NCBI RefSeq assembly: GCF_018873765.1 | Contig: NC_057923.1 | Location: forward strand, 26,755,913 to 26,819,912 | DNA: 64,000 bases | Source: Telopea speciosissima | Lineage: Eukaryota > Streptophyta > Magnoliopsida > Proteales > Proteaceae | Direction of reading: 5' to 3' | Part shown: positions 35,001-43,118 of the stretch, piece by piece | Numbering within the stretch: position 1 is the stretch's first letter | How the letters are laid out: each line of letters opens with the position of its first letter | Notes under the pieces: model-generated | What the model saw: the letters and a program-made list of their open reading frames with translations, nothing else | Told to the model about the DNA's origin: nothing | Database searches by the model: none | Program-made: the position numbers and the translations under genes

Positions 35001-35768
35001 GACCCCAGAGGGTCCGCGGGTAAGACTTTATTTATTTTTTTTTATTAATAAGGAAACTTGTACTAACCAACTCTCATTTGTTTGCAGTACCCCGTTCGCC
35101 CTCTCATTCCTGGGAGCTTTGGGCGAGGGCAATCTTCTCGTGCCTCGTGAGCGGCGGGGGTGGAGCCCAAGGCAGAGACTTCTGGTGGTGTACCGTACCT
35201 ACGACTAGCGGGAATGGACCATCATATCCTCGACTACCGTGGCTAGTTCGTCAGACCAGACAACCTACAGAGGTCAGAGGTCTAGCTGTCGCCTCCCATG
35301 TCATTAGACAAGGAGTTAGGTCTTCCTATTTTCTATGATGGGGTGAGTTTAATTGCTTATTGCATTCTTCTTCAACTTTCCCCTTTTTTTTTCTATCAAA
35401 TAAAACCCTTTTTATCCTCTTACAGGTAACTAAGGACCGGTATGTCGACATGTGGCGTATGTTGTCCAGCCTTGATGAGGTCATTATCTCTCGAGGAGAG
35501 ATGATCCGTGACCTGGTGAGCTTTTCTCTTATCACTGTTTTCCTTTCTTTTTTTTTTTTATTTTCTTTTATTCATTTATTGGTTATTCCCTTCCTTTCAG
35601 AGAGAGCGGGAGAGGCCTCATCTAACTGAGCTAGGTAGGTGCCAGGTCGAGATGGACAGATACCAGAGGGAATTATCCTAGGTCCGGTTTAAGAATGACT
35701 CTCTCCGAGGTGCGCCCAGTGGCGCAGGGATGAGTTTCTCCGTAGATGAGTTAGATCCGGAGGAATGA
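32091..35768 (+). pseudogene. Plant mobile domain (PMD) protein gene, eight probable exons, broken
   Basis: Proposed exons: 32091-~32239 (MAYRRRPRLPPRG start, LRDTARHICCAIWG), 33694-34345, 34430-34603, 34690-35019, 35088-35342, 35426-35515 and 35601-35768, plus the uncertain first junction; all later introns have GT-AG ends. Exon 2 holds the diagnostic PMD core: ERWWPSTHTFHLPLGEVTIT followed by PLDFYLITGLPFGG. A TAG at 34010 splits exon 2, whose frame then continues with MTGLAITHRGI and YMMDFLFLGS. More stops occur in later exons. Plant PMD proteins (MAIN/MAIL family) act in nuclear gene and transposon silencing; transposon-borne PMD genes are known. The gene is in sense orientation within element 5. 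Exon 1 assignment is the least certain part. Confidence 0.75.
32281..33570 (+). repeat. 147-bp tandem repeat array, about nine copies
   Basis: The block CACCAATTTAGG recurs at about 32360, 32508, 32655, 32801 (altered), 32948, 33095, 33241, 33388 and 33531, a period of 146-148. Each unit also has GGGTATAAGGCCATTAGATA and GGTGATGCCACCAGGTGCCC. It fills the first long intron of the PMD gene. Because 147 is a multiple of three, long antisense frames of 49-residue repeats run through it. Confidence 0.92.
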
Positions 35769-36915
35769 CAGCTTTTTCTCTCTTTTTTTTCTTGTATTTG
35801 TACATGTTCCAAAATTTATTTTGTTTTATGTATATCTCCAAGAATAGTTTCTCCTTTTTTTTTTTTTTAAAGGACAAACTTTATTGTGATCGTTTGTATG
35901 ACCCTGGATTCCCTCACCTTTGCATATCACAATGACTTCTCTTTTCCCTAGAAGCACAAGGTTTTATGGATAACTGGTTTGAGTACATGGATACTGAAAC
36001 GGTAATTTAAACATCAAGCTAGCATCACTTGTTTACAACATGTATCTGACAACAGAATCACCATTTCCTGAATCAAGGCCTCTGGAGGTTAAACTGCTCT
36101 GGTTTCAGAGACGCCAAAAAACAGAGGACCTAAACTGGTGTGAGTCAAACTCCCTGCATCCCATATAATTGTACCCCGGCGTCTCTAGTGACAGTCCCAT
36201 TCCTTTCATCCGAGTATTCTTTTTAATCTTGGATCTCGTGAAATTCTCATGTTTTTCCTTCTTGCTTGGCAACACAGGGGTGATTCCTCCAGCCTTGACC
36301 CCATCTGTGATTTTCTTTCTTGTCCATGATGAAGGGGTCTTCCAAAGTTTTTGAAAAATTGCCCCTTTCTCGTGATCTTGAGAAATGACTTTCTTTGAGG
36401 AGATGCAAGCCCGACACTCTTCAAGAGGTGGGGCTATCCTGGCCTTCTCAAAATGGGAGTCATGTAACTGGGGACTCCATCATTTATCCGATTCTACCAA
36501 ATTTTGACATTTGATAACGTCCAGCAACATAGGACCATTCTTACGCATGCGGAGGGTCCATAACTATTCCTGTTCTTTCTTCGATCCTCGCATAATCCCT
36601 ACGTCAAGGATCCTGTTAGCACCCTAAACATTAACAAGTCTTCAGCTAGTAGCCAGCCCCTAACAACCCTAGGTACATTATAAGTCAAATTTTGAAGGCC
36701 AAATGGAGGGATTTACCATATTTGCAGGGGATGCCGGTTGGCGGGATTATGGAACGCCAAATGGCGGGATTTACCATATTTGCAAGGGACGCCGGTTAGC
36801 AGGATTATGGAACGGACTAACACAATGCCCTTCTTTTTTTTTCTTTCTTTTTTTTTTTTTTGAGACCGCACTCGAGATGCCGAGTTGCCTACGTATCCCT
36901 TGAGAGGAATCAGGG
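35769..36915 (+). other. 3' region of element 5
   Basis: No coding sequence supported. A short direct repeat GCCAAATGGAGGGATTTACC / GCCAAATGGCGGGATTTACC occurs near 36699 and 36759. GAGTTGCCTACGTATCCCTT near 36883 lies just before the LTR homology starts. Confidence 0.5.
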
Positions 36916-37590
36916 AACACCTGGCTTCTTGAATAGGGTAATGGCTCTTTGGATCTGTCTGTAAGCGAGTAGAACAACATCTAGTAAAGAGGAAGTTTCG
37001 TTATCGGTAATCGGACAGAATAACAACTATAAAAAGGAAGTTTCGTTATCCGTATACAGACGGAATAACAGCTTGACCGGAATGGGATCGCTCTTTGGAT
37101 GCATGGATAATCGACGGATCTACCCACAACTCAAGCGAGTAATCGAGGGATCTACCCGCAACTCAAGTGGGTAATCGATGGACCTACCCACAACTCAGAA
37201 CGTTGCTCAAAACTCGCTCACAAAGGCTTGAAAAAGGGGAAGAAATGAGTTGGGAGGGTCTCCCTCAGTTTGGGATTCTTTTCCATGAAGGGAGGGGGAC
37301 CCTCCTATTTATAGGGGAGGTCCCATTTCCACGGCGCTATGGGCGACGTCATCGGGCTGACATCAGAAGTGGCCCTGGCGGCGTGGTTTTGTACCTTGTT
37401 GCCATGGGAGGCCTACACGGTGCCGTGGTCAATGTGGTCCCCCTTTTTTCCATTTTTTTGGGCTAAAATGGGCTTTTTTTAGAGTTCAGGGTGTATCTAG
37501 GCCCATGGGCTTGGTATTTAAAATGCGTCGCCCATCGTCCGTGTCCCGTTGTCATCCTCGCCAAGGGTGGTGACAAAATCAGCGTCTACA
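36916..37590 (+). repeat. 3' LTR of element 5, 5'-truncated
   Basis: Aligns with 30171-30873 with small indels, including a gap of about 40 bases relative to the left copy near 37335. The upstream 515 bases of the left LTR are missing. Ends CTACA directly before element 4 integrase resumes. Confidence 0.8.
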
Positions 37591-38264
37591 GGTGCCCAAG
37601 ATCGTCGCCACGGACAATAGGAAACAGTTCAATAATCCCAAGTTCAAGGCTTTCTGTCAGTCATAAAATATTGACTATCAGCCTATCTCCGTGGCTTACC
37701 CACAAGCCAATGGTCAGGTGGAGGTGACGAACAGAACACTGCTTGAGGGAATCAAGAAAAGTTTATAGGGAGCAAAAGAGAAGTGGGTCTAGGAGCTTCC
37801 TAGCATCCTGTGGGCATACCGAACAACAGTAAGGACCTCCACAGGGGAGAGCCCATTCTGGCTTGCATATGGTACTAAGGCCCTGGCACCAGTGGAAGTC
37901 CTAGCCATGTCCCACAAAGTCTTGCACTTCAATGAGCGAACATATGATGATGGACTCAGGGCAAACTTGGTCTTTCTGGACGAGGTTCGAGAGAAGGCAC
38001 TACTTAAGAACGTGGCATACCAATAGCGAACGGCCAATTACTACAATGCAAGGGTCAAGGAGAGACTGTTCCATCAGGGAGACCTAGTTCTAAGGAGGGC
38101 TCGAGCATCACAGCCCAGGAAAGAAGGCAAGCTGTCCGCAAATTGGAAAGGACCCTACATAGTTTTCAAGTAGATATGGCCAGGGACATACCGCGTGAAA
38201 ACCCCAGGGAGCAAGAAGATAGATCGAGCATGGAACTCAGAGCACTTGAAGAAGTACTACCAAT
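37591..38264 (+). pseudogene. Tat-type integrase, C-terminal half
   Basis: Resumes with PKIVATDNRKQFNNPKF (second catalytic Asp), then YPQANGQVEVTNRTLLEGI with the third catalytic Glu intact, LPSILWAYRTT and STGESPFWLAYGTKALAPVE, and the C-terminal GDLVLRRA and KLSANWKGPYIVFK motifs. TAG stops at about 37767, 37789, 38024 and 38172, each where relatives have Gln. The final stop TAG is near 38262. Confidence 0.92.
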
Positions 38265-38424
38265 AGAACATGTGGCTTTTAGCCGCAGTTACAGTTACAA
38301 CAGTCATTTAACGTTCTCTTTGGATTTAATTTACCTTTTTTAAAGTTTTGAAGATTTTGAAGTAATAGAAGTTTGTTCTTGGCTACATTTGTGTATCTCT
38401 CCATCACCGATCAAGCTTCCTCAA

Positions 38425-38785
38425 ACACCAAGGCCAACGGTCACAAGGCTCTATGTCACCAAGGCCATCGGCCATGAGGCTCTATGCCACCAAGGCCCTC
38501 GGCCACGAGGCTCTATGCCACTAAGGCCATCGGCCACGAGGCACTATGCCAACCAAGGCCATCGACCACGAGGCTCTATGCCACCAAGGTCACGAGGCTC
38601 TATGCCAACCAAAGCCATCGGCCACGAGGCTCTATGCCACCAAGGCCATCGGCCACAAGGTTCTATGCCACCAAGGCCATCAGCCACGAGGCTCTATGCC
38701 AACTAAGGCCATTGGTCACGAGGTGCTATGCCACTAAGGCCCGCTAGCCACGAGGTGATATGCCACCAAGGCCTGTCAGCCACCA
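38425..38785 (+). repeat. About 31-bp tandem repeat, roughly eleven copies
   Basis: The unit is centred on AAGGCCATCGGCCACGAGG followed by CTCTATGCCACC. Copies vary by a few bases and one to three base indels. It lies just after the integrase. All three sense frames stay open for long stretches because of the repeat, which is not evidence of coding. Confidence 0.9.
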
Positions 38786-38929
38786 GATAACGAAAAGCAA
38801 CATACAGAGGGGCGAGGCCTCGAAAAGAAGGAGATAATATAGAAGATGCCAAAAATAATTACAAGTATAAGTTCAATATCCAACGATTCAGAAAAATACA
38901 AAAGAAGGAAAGGAGTGCAACGCAAGAAG

Positions 38930-41119
38930 TCAGGCGGGAACCACGCCCTCCTCAAGGGGAACCACATCCTCCTTGGGGGAAGGAGCCATACCCTCCTCAG
39001 AGGGAACAACCCCCTCCTCAGGAGGATCCACGACCTCCTCCGAAGGAGCGACAGCAGGAGGAGCAACATCAGGAGGAGCGACAGCAGCCTCGTCCACAGT
39101 GATTGATGGCGCATAGCTCAAAAACCTGGAGAAGTCATAGCCAGGAGTCTCCCTAAGGACATACGCCACTGGGTCATTTATGCCCATATCATAAACCTCA
39201 TCGTTATACTCATAAAACAGGTCCAACATGGCTCAAGATTTTTGGAACTCCACCACGGCTTGCTCACGAGCCTGGACTAGGTCAGCCTCGCGCTCCTGCC
39301 TCAAAACAAGCATCTCCTTGTCAAGTCCCTGGACCCTAGCCACCAAGTCTGAGCTCTGGGCCTCCAGCGCCACCCTCCGAGAAGATAAGGCACCTATCAC
39401 CTCCGACATCCTCCTCTCTCGGGACAACGCCCTCCTCGCAGGTGGCCTTCCGCTCCAGGAGGTCCCTCTCCAAACCCCGCAGCTGTCGGGCATGCTGAAC
39501 CCTCTGGAAGGCGTACTTCACAAAGCGAAGCATCGCCTCAATAGTGCAGTACTAGATCTGCAAATTGGATCACAATCAGCAAACCTCCAACAAGTTAACA
39601 CAAGAGAAAGAAAAGTAAAGAAGCGCAGACTTATGGAAGCCGTATCCACATAAAGGGACCACAGTAGCTCAGAGTCGGTCATGACATGCAGAGCCTCACA
39701 ATATGCAGGAAGCCGGCCCTTGTCCAACCACTCTTGGGCGACATCGCGGCCAATCATAGCTAAAGCACCCTCCTGGAGATCCCAGGGAAGGACCAAGGGA
39801 GACGGGGTTGGCGGATCGGCGTCAGCGCCCGAAGAGGAGACCACCCCCTTATCCTTAGAGGAGGATGGAATAGAAGAAACAGGGGCACTCGACGGTGGAG
39901 GAGCAGCAAGAGCCGGCAGAGGAAGCTTGAAGACCACAGATCCCCTCTCGGTGCTAAGAGGACCAGGACCCCCCTTCCTCTTGGCGCCTAGAGCCAAAAC
40001 TTCGGGGAGAGGAAGAGGAGGAAGTGGGGGTGAATCGATGTCTCCTACCCCAGCAGCAGAGGTATACAGACCAGAATGCCCAGCTTGAGTAGCCGCATGC
40101 TGAGCCGCCCTCCTCCTAGTAGCGGAGGCGCGAAAACCCGTAGGATCAGGTTGTAGGTCCACTGACAAGAATAGACAAAGGAAAAGATCAAGTCAACAAA
40201 AAGGAAATCCAAAGTACAAGCACAGATATACAGATAAGAGCGAGGAGCATACCAGGACTCAACTTCCAAAGAAACAGGAAGGCCTCCGAGTCCAACTGGC
40301 GAACATCGAACCTACTACCTCCCAGACATCGAGCTAGAGACTCACTCTCGAAGTCATTCAACTCAAGAGAATGGTTCACACCCTTCAGGTCAATGGCCTC
40401 CCAGTGGGTCCATAGCAGGCATTGGGGGATCGTGGCAAAGAAGAATCGATCCCTCCAATGCTTCACTGAATTGGTGAGCCCCCCGAAGAAGTCGAAGTTG
40501 GCAAAGGGACCCTTGAGAGGGCGACGACAAAAGTGATACCACTATCATCTCCCTTCCTTAACATGTAGAAATGCAAAAACAGAAGAACGGTGGCAGCACG
40601 ACCTAGCCGAGCAAAGAATACATAGAAGCCCAAAATAACCCTCCAAGAGTTAGGCAGCACCCGCCCAAGGGTAAGGTGCCAGTGGTCCAAGACCAAGTCG
40701 GTAAATCGGAGGATGGGAAAGCGAAGGCCATAAGAAGAAGAAATCTCATAAAAGCACACCTCATCCGCTCGATGGGAGAAGGCGCGATCCCCCCTCTCGA
40801 GAACACGAAGGACAACCTTGGAGGGTACATGGTACGATTGACGGAAGGACGCTAAGTCCGAAGTAGTCATAATACTCAAATACCATCCCATCCTACTATC
40901 AAGGTCCGTGATTAGGGGTGCCACCCTAGGACCATCCCTATCGGGCCAACCAGCTGAACCACGGCTATCGGTGGCCTCATCCCCATCACTAAGGATAGGC
41001 TAGGGAGAAGGCAATGGAGGGAGATAATCCATGTCCGATGCAGACGATGACGAGCCTGAAGTCGGCCCACCAGTATCATACCCCTCATGTACAGTATCAA
41101 GATCATAATCACTCGACAT
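38930..41119 (-). pseudogene. Antisense gene of element 4 (putative gypsy-type transposon protein, Transposase_28-like)
   Basis: On the minus strand an ATG at 41119 opens MSSDYDLDTVHEGYDTGGPT, a Ser/Asp-rich N-terminus, with one TAG near 41000. The conserved block follows: YEISSSYGLRFPILRFTDLV, LPNSWRVILGFYVFF (about 40760-40610). A frameshift near 40500 leads to GGLTNSVKHWRDRFFFATIP. After a probable intron (donor near 40250, acceptor near 40165) comes a Pro/Ser-rich segment with KRKGGPGPLSTERG and WDLQEGALAMIGRDVAQEWL. Another intron leads to a coiled-coil-like segment (RVALEAQSSDLVARVQGLDK) and DFSRFLSYAP. The family is common in plant gypsy elements; function unknown. Retand-type Tat elements are known to have an antisense ORF here. 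Confidence 0.7.
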
Positions 41120-41399
41120 GGTCGCAAAAAAGGAGGACTTACTTGGATGACGCCCCTCAACTCCAAGCAAAGCACTCCAACAATAGAACTGCAAACATTC
41201 AACCAGGAAAGAGTATCAAGAGCCTAATGGCAAAGGTGCACACAGCCACTGATAGCAACAAAGTGAGAGAAACGTACCAAGAAGGTCGAGGTCCACGACG
41301 AAGGCCGAGGTCGAGGCCCAGTCAAGGCCGAGGTCCGTAGGACGTGGTTGTGGCAAAGAACCAATTCAAGTCCATACCAAAAAAAAAATTGGTCATGGC

Positions 41400-41760
41400 C
41401 ATACCTGAAAGGCAGGTGCACACGGGCGACAGGCAAGCATGGGCGACCTTGGGCACGGGCAATGGAGGATAGGCCACGGCCAAGGGCGCGTGGCCGATGG
41501 ACGATGGGCGACGGCAAAGGGCGCGCAGGAGATAGGCGATGGCCAAGGGTGTGCGGGCAATGGACGATTAGTGACGGGCGATGGCCATGGGCTCGTGGGT
41601 GAAGCCCATAGGCAACGGCCAAGGACGATGGGTGACGGGAGGCAGCCACGGACAACGAGCTATGGCACAGAACGCGTAGGCGATGGGCGATGGTGACGGC
41701 GTCGTGGAGACACGGGCGACGCACGGCGCAAGGTGAATGAACAAGCGGACGATACCGAGG
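41400..41760. repeat. GC-rich degenerate short repeats
   Basis: Many imperfect copies of GGGCGATGGCCAAGGGCG-like units. They keep several frames open on both strands, the longest on the minus strand (42078-41224), but none shows a protein-like pattern. Upstream region of the antisense gene. Confidence 0.7.
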
Positions 41761-41866
41761 GAGATCGTGGGCACGACCGTGTAACCGAGACCGCGAGAGC
41801 AGATGGGCATGACCGAGATAGGAGATGGACAAGACCAAATGGGCAAGACAAAGAAGAGATAGAAGG

Positions 41867-41990
41867 CACAGTCTCCCAAAGAAAACAAAAACCAAACACT
41901 TAGGGGGTAAACGGATTGATTCAACTCTAAAGAAGAGAGGAAGACCACCCCACTCAAAGAAAACAAAAACCAAACACTTGGAGGGCAAAT
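41867..41990 (+). repeat. Imperfect direct repeat around AAAGAAAACAAAAACCAAAC
   Basis: Two copies of AAAGAAAACAAAAACCAAAC plus ACTT about 80 bases apart (41878 and 41957), each followed by an AGGG-rich stretch. Local duplication. Confidence 0.75.
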
Positions 41991-42250
41991 GGCAAATGGC
42001 AAGTGATATGGTTGCAAATCTCAAGCAAGAGAGAGAAGGTAAGGTCAAATGAAGAATGAAGGGAGAAAGAAAAAGCAAAAAGCAAAAAGGAACAAATAAG
42101 GTAGCAAAAGTTTAGGTGAGAGGATTTGAACCCCTCACCTTTCACATTCACAAAAAGCCTCTCATGGAACTCCTTCCAAGAAGACTTATTTATATCAAGC
42201 CCCTCACAAACATGAAGACAAAACCATTATCCTCTTGAGCACTTCGTTCC

Positions 42251-42268
42251 AAGAGAGTGGGGGGCACG
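42251..42268 (+). other. Polypurine tract of element 4
   Basis: AAGAGAGTGGGGGGCACG precedes the 3' LTR; plus-strand primer site for reverse transcription. Confidence 0.75.
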
Positions 42269-42842
42269 TGATAAACCATAAATACTCGAGGCCAACCCCG
42301 ATCCGCCACATGGCATGGTATGAAGGGAGGATAACCCAGACCCAGCTACATCAAGACTCATCTGCTGGACCTAAGAGGAAGAGACCCAGTAGGTCACACA
42401 AGGACCAAGGTCAGCCCCCAGGACTTACATCATCCTACCGGTAAAGGAACCTTATCCCAAAGGAGATGAACTTCACCTACGCAGGACCCTCAAGGATCTT
42501 ATCCAATACGCGAGGGAAACACATGTCCATCTGCTAGGGAACACCTTCCCTACCCGGACTTTACCTCCCAAGAGGAGGTGATCTACTACGTGATGGACTC
42601 TACTACCAAGGAGACTATCACCAACTACCTAGACTCTCCACCGCCATACACAGCTATAAATACCTAGGTATTCTACCCCATTAACCCATCTTGAATTCCA
42701 ATGATTCATCTGTTGCTCAGAGAGATCTAACTTAGGCATTGGAGAGTCTTAAGCCGAAACCACACTGGTTCTCCCTTGTCCCTGATGTCCTTTTGCAGGT
42801 TGCGACACCCGAAGGACCACCTGGTGATTTCTTGACGCAACA
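42269..42842 (+). repeat. 3' LTR of element 4
   Basis: TGATAAACC...GCAACA, matching 23979-24551. TATA box GCTATAAATACC near 42653. It ends 276 bases before the CRR21 start codon. Confidence 0.93.
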
Positions 42843-43118
42843 AAGCACTTGAGAGAATAAAAATTCTGTTTTTACCTGGGTACTCAACTTAGGTTAACAA
42901 AAGAGTTGACATGTTTGGATGAATAAATTACTTTCCCATCCAAAAAAATATATTTTATCCACTTATCCGGTTATCCCTACTGGGAGGCCCATAAACTTGC
43001 AGAAAAGATCCATCAAAATGTTAACTTCGTTACATGACGAAAATGCCCTTCATTTTTTTTCTTCTGGTGAGAAGTTCACGAGAATGGTAACCATATCCTC
43101 GTCCTCTGTTCCTCATGC
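42843..43118 (+). promoter_or_regulatory. Upstream region of the PPR gene
   Basis: The 276 bases between the LTR and the start codon contain an AT-rich AATATATTTTATCC near 42948 that could serve as a TATA element. No motif is decisive. Any longer native promoter was displaced by element 4. Confidence 0.35.

Larger units (their letters stand above)
29655..37590 (+). mobile_element. Element 5: non-autonomous LTR element carrying a PMD gene, nested in element 4
   Basis: Starts TGTAAGTACC and ends GTCTACA. Target duplication GGAGC (29650-29654) versus GGTGC (37591-37595), 4 of 5. Element 4's integrase reading resumes at the right junction. The left LTR is 29655-30873; the right LTR is represented by 36916-37590, lacking about the first 515 bases. 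The interior has no gag or pol, but three tandem-repeat arrays and a multi-exon plant mobile domain gene in sense orientation. I see no clear primer-binding site after the left LTR. It must depend on another element's enzymes. Confidence 0.8.
23979..42842 (+). mobile_element. Element 4: Tat-type Ty3/gypsy retrotransposon, interrupted by element 5
   Basis: LTRs 23979-24551 and 42269-42842 flank an 18.9-kb unit. Target duplication GAGCA (23974-23978) versus AAGCA (42843-42847), 4 of 5 bases. Order: LTR, primer site, gag, protease, RT, RNase H, archaeal-type RNase H, integrase (split by element 5), tandem repeats, antisense gene, polypurine tract, LTR. Without element 5 the unit would be about 10.9 kb. 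The first 190 bases of the two LTRs differ at about 17 sites by hand count, about 14 of them transitions, so the insertion is old or heavily deaminated. Confidence 0.92.

Noticed and set aside
38389..38747. Overlapping plus-strand frames of HEALCHQGHRP-type repeats
   Set aside because: Direct translation of the 31-bp tandem repeat in three frames.
41224..42078. 284-codon minus-strand frame rich in His, Arg, Ser and Leu
   Set aside because: It runs through GC-rich short repeats that open several frames on both strands. No protein-like conservation is visible.
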